Of a DNA stretch of 64,000 nt, positions 9,164-18,800 are shown piece by piece; position 1 is the stretch's first letter; every line of letters begins with the position of its first letter. The notes below the pieces were generated by a model. It worked only from the letters and a program-made list of their open reading frames with translations. It was not told the DNA's origin and searched no databases. Location of the stretch: the NCBI RefSeq assembly GCF_002646595.1, contig NZ_PDUD01000026.1, positions 124,001-188,000 on the forward strand, given 5' to 3'. The translations under genes were made by a program, and so were the position numbers. Source of the DNA: Flavilitoribacter nigricans DSM 23189 = NBRC 102662. GTDB taxonomy: Bacteria > Bacteroidota > Bacteroidia > Chitinophagales > Saprospiraceae.

Positions 9164-9549
9164 ACCGGCCGGCAACTGACAAACAGTTCCAAATGAAAAC
9201 AATCCCCATTCCAACAACGGTCTGTAGACTGTACGTGGAAACCAAATGATCCAATCGCCAAATCATTATAATGCCTGCGAGTGAGTGTAATGCTGCTAGT
9301 AATCCCTAATTACCAATGAAAACGCTCCCTTCATGAGTGTTGGCTTGAACCTTCCCGGAATATTTCGGGAAGGTTTTTTTTTGGTTAAGAATGTAAATGC
9401 TTACTTAAGCCCCTCTCCCCGCCCGCGGTTTTTTCTTATTTTAAGTGCAGCTTAGGTCTATCGGCGAAGTAAAAATTACCTAAAACCTGCTTTTCCGGAG
9501 CCAATTACCGGAAATTACGCAACGAATGTGCGTATTCAACTCGACTGCT
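9164..9549. other. Intergenic region with a terminator, no gene seen
   Basis: Apart from the terminator at 9348-9382 it contains only the presumed promoter region of the following membrane-protein gene. I see no ORF with coding character. Confidence 0.5.
9348..9382 (+). terminator. Intrinsic terminator
   Basis: AACCTTCCCG (9348-9357) pairs with CGGGAAGGTT (9366-9375) and is followed by eight or more T. Confidence 0.85.
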
Positions 9550-10848
9550 ATGGAAAAAACCGAGAATCTAGAACCGGCACCGGATGCTCCCTGGAGCTGG
9601 ATGAAGAAGTTTTCATTCCGATTTGTCGGCGTTTATCTCCTGCTCTACATTTTTCCCTTTCCCGTTGCTTATCTACCTTTTACCAGTTTTTTCACTACTG
9701 CCTATTCCCGGCTCTGGGAGAAGATCATCGATTGGGTAGGACTTCACATTTTTGATCTGGTATCGATCAGCCACGGCATGACCGGGAGCGGAGACCGCAC
9801 GCACAACTACGTTGAGCTATTCACCAAATTGGTGCTGGCCTTGCTCATCGGTGCCATCTGGACGGCGGTGGACCGTCGTTCCACCCATTACCGCAAGCAC
9901 TATCACTGGCTGACGGTCTGGGTTCGGTATTATCTGGGTGCTCTGATCATCGGCTATGGTTTTGCCAAGGTTTTCAAAACACAGTTTCCTTTTCCCGGGC
10001 TGGCTCGTCTGGTCGAAAACTACGGGGATTCTTCGCCCATGGGACTGGCCTGGAATTTTATGGGCTACTCCAAAATGTTCAACCTGTTTACCGGTCTGGG
10101 AGAGGTTATTGGCGGGTTTTTACTCTTTTTCCGTCGCACAACTACCATTGGCGCATTCGTTTTGATCTCTGTGATCAGTACCATCGTCATGATGAATTTC
10201 GCCTACGACATTCCCGTTAAACTGTTTTCCACTCATCTGCTGCTGATGGCCCTGTTTTTGCTCACGCCCGATATCCGGCGGTTGTACCGGTTTTTCATCA
10301 GCAATGAACCGGTGGCACCGGCGGATCTCTCGTCCCCGATCACCGATAAGAAATGGAATACCGTACGGATCGTGCTGAAGGCACTATTCATCAGTTATGC
10401 AGTGCTCAGTCAGTTGTATTCTGGCCTGCAGCGAGAGAAACAATGGGGAGACCACAAAGTAAAGCCCCCACTCTACGGTATTTACGAGGTGGAGACCTTC
10501 ATCCGCAACGGAGATACCATTCCTCCTTTACTAACGGAGGATAGAAGATGGCGGCGGTTTATCGTGCCCCGCTACGAAGGGATCGGCCAGGTACAATATA
10601 TGGACGATCAACTCACCACCTATAAATTCGAAGCGGACAGTACCCTCCAAACCGCCACGCTGCGGGCAACCGAATCTTCTCCCGGAGGCAACATAGTACT
10701 GGAGCACCCGGATTCCAATCTATTACAATTGCGGGGAGTATTCCAGGCGGATACGCTGGAGGTACACCTGCGCAAAAAGGACCTCAACGACTTTCTGCTG
10801 GTGAATCGCGGCTTTCACTGGATCAACGAAGTACCTTATAATCGATAA
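9550..10848 (+). CDS. DoxX-like multi-pass membrane protein
   Basis: About 432 aa with at least six hydrophobic segments in the first 260 residues (for example FRFVGVYLLLYIFPF, LVLALLIGAIW, and VLISVISTIVMMNF), then a soluble C-terminal domain of about 150 residues rich in beta-type sequence. The central part (GYGFAKVFKTQFP ... FTGLGEVIGGFLLF) resembles DoxX/DoxD-type quinone-related membrane proteins. An in-frame ATG at 9526 would add eight residues; neither start has a clear ribosome site. Function in this organism is unknown. Confidence 0.75.
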   Translation: MEKTENLEPAPDAPWSWMKKFSFRFVGVYLLLYIFPFPVAYLPFTSFFTTAYSRLWEKIIDWVGLHIFDLVSISHGMTGSGDRTHNYVELFTKLVLALLIGAIWTAVDRRSTHYRKHYHWLTVWVRYYLGALIIGYGFAKVFKTQFPFPGLARLVENYGDSSPMGLAWNFMGYSKMFNLFTGLGEVIGGFLLFFRRTTTIGAFVLISVISTIVMMNFAYDIPVKLFSTHLLLMALFLLTPDIRRLYRFFISNEPVAPADLSSPITDKKWNTVRIVLKALFISYAVLSQLYSGLQREKQWGDHKVKPPLYGIYEVETFIRNGDTIPPLLTEDRRWRRFIVPRYEGIGQVQYMDDQLTTYKFEADSTLQTATLRATESSPGGNIVLEHPDSNLLQLRGVFQADTLEVHLRKKDLNDFLLVNRGFHWINEVPYNR

Positions 10849-10925
10849 TTTTTAAATCTTTTTTTATTTCGGTAAAACTATTTTAGTCCGGAGTCCATCC
10901 TTATATCAAAAATCACTCACTATTC

Positions 10926-11495
10926 GTGGAGACACCCGACCATAAGCTGATCAGGCAGGCACAATCCGGAAATCGCAGTGCATTGAACCAACTGTTTGGT
11001 CAGTGGTATCCGCGGGTATACAATATGGCCTTTCGCTATTTCCACGATGAGGATCTGGCGGCCGACGTGAGTCAGCAGACCTTTGTGGCAATTCAGAAAA
11101 GCCTGCCGCAACTTCGGGATCCCCAGGCATTCAAATCCTGGTTGTTCCGAACGGCGATCAATTGCTGTCATACGCTGGCGCGACGACGGCACCGGCACCA
11201 GGCCTCGATGGAGGTGATTAGTCTGCAGCCCAAACGGGACCAGCCGGTGACCCCTTATCAGGAGCTGGACCGCAAGGAACGCTCCCGGATCGTACTGGCT
11301 GCACTGCAGGAAATTCCGGAAGAGCAGCGTGAAGTGATCGTTATGAAAGAATACGAAGGGCTAAAATTTCGGGAGATCGCCGAAATTCTCCAGCTCTCCG
11401 AAAACACCGTGAAATCCCGACTGTATTATGGCCTGAAGGCCATGCGCAAATTATTAGAAGATTGTAGACTACACAAAGACTTGTTGTATGAATAA
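10926..11495 (+). CDS. ECF-type RNA polymerase sigma factor
   Basis: 189 aa, GTG start. It carries region 2 (FHDEDLAADVSQQTFVAI) and region 4 (EQREVIVMKEYEGLKFREIAEIL...NTVKSRLYYGLKAM), joined by a short linker, the layout of extracytoplasmic-function sigma factors. It overlaps the next gene by 8 nt and is therefore translationally coupled to a membrane protein with the build of an anti-sigma factor. It probably directs transcription of its own cluster and other targets in response to an envelope signal; that role is inferred from the arrangement. Confidence 0.92.
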   Translation: METPDHKLIRQAQSGNRSALNQLFGQWYPRVYNMAFRYFHDEDLAADVSQQTFVAIQKSLPQLRDPQAFKSWLFRTAINCCHTLARRRHRHQASMEVISLQPKRDQPVTPYQELDRKERSRIVLAALQEIPEEQREVIVMKEYEGLKFREIAEILQLSENTVKSRLYYGLKAMRKLLEDCRLHKDLLYE

Positions 11496-12273
11496 TGTGG
11501 ATCGTCAAGCCCAAATGATGGACTATCTCTACGGAGAAATGACCGATCAGGACCGTCGGGAATACGAGCTTTGGTTGGATCAGAACCCCTCCGTTCGGCA
11601 GGAGATCGAAGAAATGCAAACGAGCCGGCAGTGGCTGGCCGATGTAGAGACGGTACAACCCAGCCCCCTGTTGGTGGAATTAAAACCGCAAACCGGGATC
11701 AGCCGCGCGTGGCTGTATCGGGCCGGAGCCGCTGCTGCGGTCCTGCTGGCCCTCTGGATGTTTAACTTTCAGATCCGAACCGATCAGGGTGGTGTGATCC
11801 TCAGCTTTGGGAATCCGGTACTCCAGCAGCCGCAGCCCGTGGAGGAAACGGACGCGATCCCGGCCGCCGTCTGGGAAAAGTTCCTGGCGGAACACCAACA
11901 AAAACTGGAGCAGCAACTGCTTAGCATGGATTCCAGCTGGCAAAACCGAATGGTCGCCATGCAAAAGGAAAATAAACACCAGTGGCAGCTCATCACTAAT
12001 AATCAGGCCCACCAGGTCGCTCAGGTCAAAAAGGAATTTACGGAGCAGGAATTGCCCCGGCTGGCCGGCCTGATGCAACAGTTACAGATCGAACAGCAGG
12101 AAGAACTGCAGCTACTACTGGTCGAATTCTGGAACACCTGGCAGGAAACCCGTCAGACGGACCTGGAGCATATCGACTTCCAAATGACCAACCTCTACGA
12201 GGATGTCGAACGGAACCAGCAGGCTTCGGAAGCACGGGTAGTGAATTATATTCAAAATGTAGCCGGAAGATGA
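11488..12273 (+). CDS. Putative single-pass membrane anti-sigma factor with coiled coil
   Basis: 261 aa. The cytoplasmic N-terminus (residues 1-70) has the short acidic helical look of a zinc-free anti-sigma domain (MMDYLYGEMTDQDRREYE). One transmembrane helix follows (about 72-92, AAAAVLLALWMF), then a long Gln/Glu-rich outer segment (about 115-250) predicted to be coiled coil. The 8-nt overlap with the upstream ECF sigma gene and the topology support the call. It has no HxxxCxxC zinc motif. Confidence 0.72.
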   Translation: MNNVDRQAQMMDYLYGEMTDQDRREYELWLDQNPSVRQEIEEMQTSRQWLADVETVQPSPLLVELKPQTGISRAWLYRAGAAAAVLLALWMFNFQIRTDQGGVILSFGNPVLQQPQPVEETDAIPAAVWEKFLAEHQQKLEQQLLSMDSSWQNRMVAMQKENKHQWQLITNNQAHQVAQVKKEFTEQELPRLAGLMQQLQIEQQEELQLLLVEFWNTWQETRQTDLEHIDFQMTNLYEDVERNQQASEARVVNYIQNVAGR

Positions 12274-12418
12274 GGTTTTGACAAATAGCTGAAACCATCG
12301 AAAAGCTGCGCCTTTTCCACACCAACACAATTAAAAACACAGAAAGTACGGATACCGAGCGTGCCGGCACCTGCAAACGGGTGCCCGGACAACAGGTGCC
12401 GCTTAAAATTCAACTGAC

Positions 12419-13627
12419 ATGAAATACCTTGCAATTTTACCACTGCTGTTGATCACCGCTGTGCTCTGGAGCCAGCCGATAGACAACAAACGTATGAAAC
12501 GCGATATAGAAGTAGCCGAAAATATTCTGCTGGCCCTGATCGAAGATGCTTCCACCACCAGTCATCAGGGCTTCCGGGTAGAAGGCACTTATCTGGAAAG
12601 TTACGGCCTGCTTTTCACCGTTCAGCGCAAATTTGGCCTGCTGAGCGTCGGCGTAGCCCCCGCTGTGATCTGGGACGGCAATCGGGCCATTAGTGGTCGC
12701 GTCGAATCCAGAGCGCGGGGCGAAGCCCGTACAACACAGCCGAGGAGGGGCACGGGCTATACCATCAAGGCGGATAGTGCCCAGGTCATGAACAACGAAG
12801 AGCTTCGGGAACTGTCCGAGACCTTTCTTGCGGATTACGGTTACCTGCTGACCCAACTCCCCGACAATGAGAAGATCTGTATCAAATACAGCGAGGGGCA
12901 AAAAAACGGACTGTTTGGTGCGACGAATATACTTGCTTACACCATGGACGGCCAACAAATCGAAAATGCTTCTTCTCCCGGTTTTACCATGACGGTTTCC
13001 AAAAAAGCAGTAGAGGATCATCGCACCGGAAAAATTGATCGCAATGCATTGATCTCCCGGATCGAATATACCGAGAATAAAGCCTCCAATTCCGAAGAGG
13101 ACCGGGAACTGGTACTGCTGAACTCGATTTTCCAACGGGCCTACCAGCGGGATCTAAGCGACGGCTTCTTTATGCGCGGTGGTGGTAATATGGAACGCAT
13201 TCCCGGACTGGGGGTCATCTTTTCCTACCGATTCGCCACCAAACACGAAGGCGATCGTTTCTTCTTCAATAATGGAGAGTTTAAATTCTACTTTCCAAAT
13301 AATGAAGGGGAAAAGGCCGACGTGCTGCGCAGGCTGGAATTGGATGAAGAGGACGTAGCGGATGAGGAAGCGCAGGAAGAACCCGATTTTGAGGAATTTC
13401 TGGAAGATTTCAAAGCGAATGTGGTCGAATACGGCAGTACGGTGCGCAAATTGAACGGAGATGAGGTACTGAGCTTCGAATTGAGCTTTCCCTCCTGCGA
13501 TGACTGCGATGACCGCCCGGAGCAGGTAAAGATCACCGCCAAACAATCCCTGCTGGAACGCTACCGGACGGGTGGTATTGACCTCGACGAGGCAATCGGA
13601 CAACTCCAGGTAAGCTACCGGGAATAG
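12419..13627 (+). CDS. Exported protein of unknown function in the ECF sigma cluster
   Basis: 402 aa with a signal peptide ending near VLWSQP (about residue 20). It is the third gene of the sigma/anti-sigma cluster, 145 bp after the anti-sigma gene. The mature protein has mixed alpha/beta character and a strongly acidic stretch (LDEEDVADEEAQEEP, about 308-322), followed by a C-x2-C motif (SCDDCDD, about 360). I recognise no catalytic motif. Its position suggests it either senses the envelope signal or is the regulated product. Confidence 0.75.
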   Translation: MKYLAILPLLLITAVLWSQPIDNKRMKRDIEVAENILLALIEDASTTSHQGFRVEGTYLESYGLLFTVQRKFGLLSVGVAPAVIWDGNRAISGRVESRARGEARTTQPRRGTGYTIKADSAQVMNNEELRELSETFLADYGYLLTQLPDNEKICIKYSEGQKNGLFGATNILAYTMDGQQIENASSPGFTMTVSKKAVEDHRTGKIDRNALISRIEYTENKASNSEEDRELVLLNSIFQRAYQRDLSDGFFMRGGGNMERIPGLGVIFSYRFATKHEGDRFFFNNGEFKFYFPNNEGEKADVLRRLELDEEDVADEEAQEEPDFEEFLEDFKANVVEYGSTVRKLNGDEVLSFELSFPSCDDCDDRPEQVKITAKQSLLERYRTGGIDLDEAIGQLQVSYRE

Positions 13628-13749
13628 CCCAATCCACAGAACATACGCCCCAGACAGGAGGAGCAGATACCTACGTCTTCCTGTCTGCTGCTAATTTTTC
13701 CGGTAGCCGGAAGGCATGCGAATCCGCCAGGATCAATTAACAACACTCC

Positions 13750-14862
13750 ATGACTGACCTACGCATTTCGTTACTGTTATTGACATTACTTTTGCTGGGA
13801 GCCTGCTCTTCCGACCCGATGGAGGTTTTAGAGCAGGCCCAGACAAATTTCCAACAGAGCGAATACATCCGCTACCAATTTACTTCCTACTGGCCGAACC
13901 CGGCGGGAAAGGTGGACACCACCAGCGGAAAGATGACTTTTCTCAAGCAGGATAATGACCTTTACCCCTACAGTTATATCGGCCGGGATCCCCGGTTCGA
14001 TCTGATCTATATTGATAATCGCTTCCAGAAGGTGGATCATACGGACAGCCTGGTCTATAATTATTCCGCAGCCGATCTGGAAAAAGACGCACACTCCGTC
14101 CGGGAAAACACTTTCCTCCATTTTTCTCCCCTCAAATTTTTGCAGGAAACGGATTGGACGTTCGAAAAAGATACTATCGTGGACGGCAATGAGCTGCTCG
14201 GGTTTAAGCGTGTGGAAATGGATACCACTATTGAGGATAAACATATCTACGTAGAGAACCACATATTTCTGGATCCCGCAGCGGCAACCCTGAATGTGTA
14301 CGAACGGCGGGCTTTTCTGAACGGTGAGAATTCCCAGAACATCATTTTACACTTTGCGGATTATGATTTTGCCAACGATCCGGAGCCGCTCACCTATAGC
14401 TTACCGCAGCATTATCGGTCCAAAGCCTACGGCGACCGCGAAAAACTGCAATTGCTCCAGGCCGGCCAGCCGGCGCCGGATTTTGACCTGACGGACACCG
14501 ATGGGCAATCCGTAAAACTGGCCGATCTGAAAGGGCAAAAGGTCTTACTGGATTTCTCAGTGATCAATTGCGGATACTGCAAACTGGCACTGGAACACCT
14601 CAATCAAGAGGACTATGAATTGAGTCAGAATCTAAACGGGATTTACATCAATCCCGAAGATGATGCGGCGGATATGCGCGATTATGCCGCCAAGATACCG
14701 GTGCCTTTTCCGATACTGGCCGGTGCCAAAGACGTCGGACGCGCTTACGGCGTTTCCGCTTACCCCACCTTTTTCATCATTGACGAAGAGGGCATCATCG
14801 AACGGGTATTTCTCGGCTACGAAAAAGAATTCCTGGAAAGTATAAAGGCTACCGAGTTATAA
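13750..14862 (+). CDS. TlpA/ResA-like thioredoxin-fold lipoprotein
   Basis: 370 aa. Lipobox LLGAC (Cys19) anchors it outside the cytoplasm. Residues about 20-235 form an N-terminal domain that resembles outer-membrane-lipoprotein-sorting-type beta sheet domains. Residues about 238-370 are a redoxin domain beginning AGQPAPDFDLTDTDG, with active-site CGYC (Cys274, Cys277) and the cis-Pro segment SAYPTFFII. The likely role is thiol-disulfide exchange in the periplasm. It stands alone between an upstream sigma cluster and a convergent gene, with a terminator shared with the latter. Confidence 0.85.
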   Translation: MTDLRISLLLLTLLLLGACSSDPMEVLEQAQTNFQQSEYIRYQFTSYWPNPAGKVDTTSGKMTFLKQDNDLYPYSYIGRDPRFDLIYIDNRFQKVDHTDSLVYNYSAADLEKDAHSVRENTFLHFSPLKFLQETDWTFEKDTIVDGNELLGFKRVEMDTTIEDKHIYVENHIFLDPAAATLNVYERRAFLNGENSQNIILHFADYDFANDPEPLTYSLPQHYRSKAYGDREKLQLLQAGQPAPDFDLTDTDGQSVKLADLKGQKVLLDFSVINCGYCKLALEHLNQEDYELSQNLNGIYINPEDDAADMRDYAAKIPVPFPILAGAKDVGRAYGVSAYPTFFIIDEEGIIERVFLGYEKEFLESIKATEL

Positions 14863-14893
14863 CGACGGTAAGTCTTCACCCGACTGAAACTTT

Positions 14894-14924
14894 AAACCGG
14901 AGCCGTATGGTTCCGGTTTTTTAG
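14894..14924. terminator. Intrinsic terminator between convergent genes
   Basis: AAACCGGA (14894-14901) pairs with TCCGGTTT (14912-14919), followed by TTT. It lies just outside the stop codon of the minus-strand gene at 14921. Confidence 0.75.
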
Positions 14925-15784
14925 TTTCTCTTAGATCGCAGATTCTTTCGAATGGATCGCGAAAATTTTCGGTGATCCCGGCGATTGTTTATTTGTTGCT
15001 CGTAAAAGCCGAGAAAAAAAGTATTCGGATTCTTCATTAAGGGCTGCGCTCCTTCCGCGCGCCCGAAACCGAAAACCACCATACCGTCCGCGGATTGAAG
15101 GCCCGCATCCGAATTTCCCAGATAAGAGAATAAGTCGCTGGCCTCATCCGGATGCAGTTGGGCCAGATAGAGCACCCGGTCCGACTCTTGGTGGCCGAAG
15201 TACGCCCACCGGAACTGATCGAACAGCTTTCCTCCGTCGGCGTAATTAAGCTGATCGTCGTGGGGGCCGCTCTGATCCGTTCCGAAGTACTGTGCGGCGG
15301 GCTTGAATTCGCCCCCCGGAGTACCCTCATACAGGAACCAGTAGGCGTGTTCCGGATTGACCTGTTGGATATCGAGCCGGGCGTAATGGTCAAAAAAGGT
15401 CCAGGTCCATTGCCATTTGCCACTTTTACTGACACTGCGGATCGACTGCTCACCGAGCTGTTCACTTTGGCACTGATCGTGTCCGGGGTGCCCGGCACCG
15501 GCATCATCGGATCGAAATACCAGATTAGGAATACCCCGGTAGGCAGATGCAGCGGAAGCCGGATACTGATCCCAGGGTTCTTTTTTGAAAGTGATCCAGT
15601 CCTTTCCGTCCGGATCGATCATGCGGGATAATCCGCCACCGGCGCGGTCGTAATAATATACCGCTCCCGGGGTGGTGATCAGGAAATGATTATGGCCTTC
15701 GTAAGTGGTCTCACTTATAGTTACCTGGGCCGATAGTCGACCCAGCGAAAGCCCAATTACTAACATCAGGATAATGCGCGTCAT
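14921..15784 (-). CDS. Secreted protein of unknown function
   Basis: 287 aa with a Sec signal peptide (cleavage near LSAQ, residue 20) and no lipobox. The mature sequence is rich in aromatic residues and Gly (YYYDRAGGGLSRMIDPDG, RGIPNLVFRSDD, WQWTWTFFDHYARLDI), suggesting a beta-sandwich of the kind seen in sugar-mutarotase-like or carbohydrate-active folds. I cannot name a family. The C-terminus is basic (RKFSRSIRKNLRSKRN). It starts 57 bp upstream of the end of polA on the same strand and may be read through from it. Confidence 0.7.
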   Translation of the reverse strand: MTRIILMLVIGLSLGRLSAQVTISETTYEGHNHFLITTPGAVYYYDRAGGGLSRMIDPDGKDWITFKKEPWDQYPASAASAYRGIPNLVFRSDDAGAGHPGHDQCQSEQLGEQSIRSVSKSGKWQWTWTFFDHYARLDIQQVNPEHAYWFLYEGTPGGEFKPAAQYFGTDQSGPHDDQLNYADGGKLFDQFRWAYFGHQESDRVLYLAQLHPDEASDLFSYLGNSDAGLQSADGMVVFGFGRAEGAQPLMKNPNTFFLGFYEQQINNRRDHRKFSRSIRKNLRSKRN

Positions 15785-15841
15785 GTGTATTGGGATTTAA
15801 TTCAGAATATTCGAGAGCGTAAGCTAAGCCAGTCGCACCGA

Positions 15842-18649
15842 TCAATGTGCTTCCAGCCAGTCCTTACCTTCTCCCATACCTACCAATATCGGCACTTTCA
15901 GGCCGGGCAGGGCATTTTTCATTTGTTCTTCAATGATCGGCTTGATGGTTTCCAGCTCGTCTTTGTGGGCATCGAATACCAATTCATCATGTACCTGCAG
16001 GATCATTCTGGACCGGAAACCTTTTTCTTCAAAGATCTCGTGAATGTGGATCATGGCCATTTTGATCATATCCGCCGCCGTGCCCTGGATAGGGGTATTG
16101 ATAGCGATGCGTTCGGCATTACTCCGGGCCAGTGAACTCCGGGAGTCGATATCCCGCAGATAGCGTTTGCGCCCCAGCAGCGTGGTCACGAATCCGTTTT
16201 TCCGGGCGTTCTCCACGGTATCATCCATGTATTTCTTTAATCCCGGATAGCTGCGGAAATAGTTATTGATCAACTCCTGGGCTTCCGTCCGTTTGATATT
16301 CAGCTGACGGGAAAGGTTGGTAGCTCCGGCTCCGTAGATGATACTGAAGTTGACGGTTTTGGCCCGGTAGCGTTGTTCCCGTTCCACCTCATCGTAGGGT
16401 ACGTCAAATACCCTGGCGGCCGTAGCTGCGTGGATATCCTGGCCTTTCTGGAAGGCCTCCAGCATGGCTTCGTCTCCACTGATCTCGGCAATTAATCGTA
16501 GTTCGATCTGTGAATAATCCGCCGCCAGCAGCACAAAATCTTCACTGCGGGGGATAAAAGCCTGCCTTACTTTAGCCCCTTCCGGCGTCCGGATCGGGAT
16601 ATTTTGCAGGTTCGGATTGTTGGAACTCAGTCGACCGGTAGCGGCAATGGTCTGGTTAAACGAACTGTGGATCCGGCCGGTCCGGGGATTGACCATCAGC
16701 GGCAGTGCGTCTACATAAGTAGACCGCAATTTCGATAATCCGCGATGCTTCAGGATATCCGCCACCAGCGGGTATTCCGCCGATAATTCGGTCAGTTTTT
16801 CTTCGTCCGTTGAATACTGTCCGGTCTTCGTACGCCGCCAGCGATAGGGGATCTCCATTTTTCCAAACAACACTTCGCCCACCTGTTTGGGAGACGCCAG
16901 ATTGAACTTGGTATCCGCCGCTTCGTAGACACTTTTCTCCAACTCCTCGATCTGTACGGAAAGTTCCTTGGAATATTCTTTCAGGAAATCAACGTTGATA
17001 TTGATCCCTTCTTTTTCGATGGCCGCCAGCACTTCGATAAGCGGCTCCTCCACATCATCGTACAGCTTTTTCAGCCCTTCTTTTTCCAGATTGGGCAGAA
17101 AGAACTCGTACAACTGGTAAGTGATGTCGGCATCTTCCGCCGCGTAATCCTTCACCCGCTCTACGGCTACATCCCGCATGGTGAGCTGATTTTTACCTCT
17201 TTTGCCGATCAGGGTCTCAATGTGCACTGTCCGGTATTTGAGGTAGCTTTCGGACAGGTAGTCCATATTGTGGCGCAATTCCGGCTCCATCAGATAGTGC
17301 ATGACCATGGTATCGAAATAGTGGCCTTTTACCTCCACGTCGTACCATTTGAGCATAATCACATCGTATTTGATGTTCTGGCCGATCTTCGCGATCTTAT
17401 CATTTTCAAAAACTGCTTTGAACTCGCCGATCAACGCCCGGGCATCATCCTGATCCTCGGGAACCGGCACGTAGTAGGCTTCTCCGGCCTTAACGGCAAA
17501 AGACATTCCCACCATTTCGGCCGCATTGGCGTCGATCCCGGTAGTTTCCGTATCGAAACAGAAGACTTTTTGTTGGGAGAGCATCTTGATCAGGTCGGCC
17601 CGTGCTTCGGGGCTATCTACCAGATGATAATCGTGTTCGGTATTGCCCAGGTGCTTATCGGCCACCGAATGTTTGGGCAGAGAGGAAGATTTAGCCAATG
17701 GCACTATGGCATCCGGCTCGCCAAAAAGGTTGCCCTGTTTGGCGGCTGCTTTAGCTTTCGGCGCCGGATCGGCCCCTCCACCGAGTATCTGTTTAGCCAG
17801 GCTCCGGAATTCCAGTTCTTTAAAAACTTCCGTCAGCGCTTCCCGGTTGATGGGATCGATAATGTAGGTCTTCGCATCAAACTGGATCGGGACTTCTATA
17901 TCGATCGTGGCCAGTTTTTTGGATAGCAGCGCCTGCTCCGAGAATTCTTCGACCCGCTCCTTCTGCTTCCCCTTCAATTGGTCGGAATTGGCGATCAGGT
18001 TCTCGATGGAATCGAACTGTCCCAGCAGTTTGGCCGCCGTTTTTTCTCCGATACCCGGGATGCCCGGAATATTATCCACGCTATCGCCCATCAGGCCCAG
18101 CATGTCGATCACCTGATCCACGTGTTGAATGTTCCATTTTTCGCAGATCTCCGGTTCGCCCATGATGTCTACTCCATTTCCCTGACGGGAAGGCTTGTAG
18201 AGAAAAATATTTTCGGACACCAGCTGTCCGTAGTCCTTATCGGGTGTGACCATATAAACTTTGAAACCTTCAGCTTCCGCCTGCTTGGCCAGCGTACCGA
18301 TCACATCGTCGGCCTCGTAGCCGTCTTTCATCACGATGGGAATGTTGAATCCCTCTACGATCCGGTGTACATAAGGCAGGGCTATCGCAATATCCTGCGG
18401 TTGTTCTTCCCGGTTGGCCTTATACGGCTCGTACATCTCGTGACGGAATGTGGGCGTCGAGGGATCAAAAGCAACGGCAATATGGGTTGGGTTTTGGTTT
18501 TGCATCAGATCCCAAAGCGTGCGCGTGAATCCGGTCATCGCCGAAGTATTAACACCTTTGGAATTGATCAGTGGTCGGGTGATGAATGCAAAATGAGCGC
18601 GATAGACCAGCGCGTGCCCATCGAGCAGGAATAATTTTTTCTCTGACAT
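15842..18649 (-). CDS. polA: DNA polymerase I
   Basis: 935 aa, full length. The N-terminal 5' nuclease domain (about 1-290) has FLLDGHALVYRAHFAF, GYEADDVIGTLA and the helix-hairpin-helix GIPGIGEKTAAKLL. The 3'-5' exonuclease domain (about 330-520) keeps the DTETTG motif, so proofreading appears intact. The family A polymerase domain has LLAADYSQIELRL (motif A), the O-helix KTVNFSIIYGAG and LQVHDELVFD (motif C). I chose the ATG at 18649 rather than the in-frame upstream start at 18673 because homology starts at once with MSEKKLFLLDG. Confidence 0.97.
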   Translation of the reverse strand: MSEKKLFLLDGHALVYRAHFAFITRPLINSKGVNTSAMTGFTRTLWDLMQNQNPTHIAVAFDPSTPTFRHEMYEPYKANREEQPQDIAIALPYVHRIVEGFNIPIVMKDGYEADDVIGTLAKQAEAEGFKVYMVTPDKDYGQLVSENIFLYKPSRQGNGVDIMGEPEICEKWNIQHVDQVIDMLGLMGDSVDNIPGIPGIGEKTAAKLLGQFDSIENLIANSDQLKGKQKERVEEFSEQALLSKKLATIDIEVPIQFDAKTYIIDPINREALTEVFKELEFRSLAKQILGGGADPAPKAKAAAKQGNLFGEPDAIVPLAKSSSLPKHSVADKHLGNTEHDYHLVDSPEARADLIKMLSQQKVFCFDTETTGIDANAAEMVGMSFAVKAGEAYYVPVPEDQDDARALIGEFKAVFENDKIAKIGQNIKYDVIMLKWYDVEVKGHYFDTMVMHYLMEPELRHNMDYLSESYLKYRTVHIETLIGKRGKNQLTMRDVAVERVKDYAAEDADITYQLYEFFLPNLEKEGLKKLYDDVEEPLIEVLAAIEKEGININVDFLKEYSKELSVQIEELEKSVYEAADTKFNLASPKQVGEVLFGKMEIPYRWRRTKTGQYSTDEEKLTELSAEYPLVADILKHRGLSKLRSTYVDALPLMVNPRTGRIHSSFNQTIAATGRLSSNNPNLQNIPIRTPEGAKVRQAFIPRSEDFVLLAADYSQIELRLIAEISGDEAMLEAFQKGQDIHAATAARVFDVPYDEVEREQRYRAKTVNFSIIYGAGATNLSRQLNIKRTEAQELINNYFRSYPGLKKYMDDTVENARKNGFVTTLLGRKRYLRDIDSRSSLARSNAERIAINTPIQGTAADMIKMAMIHIHEIFEEKGFRSRMILQVHDELVFDAHKDELETIKPIIEEQMKNALPGLKVPILVGMGEGKDWLEAH

Positions 18650-18800
18650 GCTTATTTGGTTTTCGGAGGCCAAGATACGTAAAAAGGAAGTTTAAAAGCG
18701 GTTGAGCGGGCCCTCGTTGAGACTTTAAAAGGAAAGAATGTTCGCCCGCTCATCCGACCGGAGAACTCCGGTTCAGTTTTCACTCCGGATCTTTCTCTAT

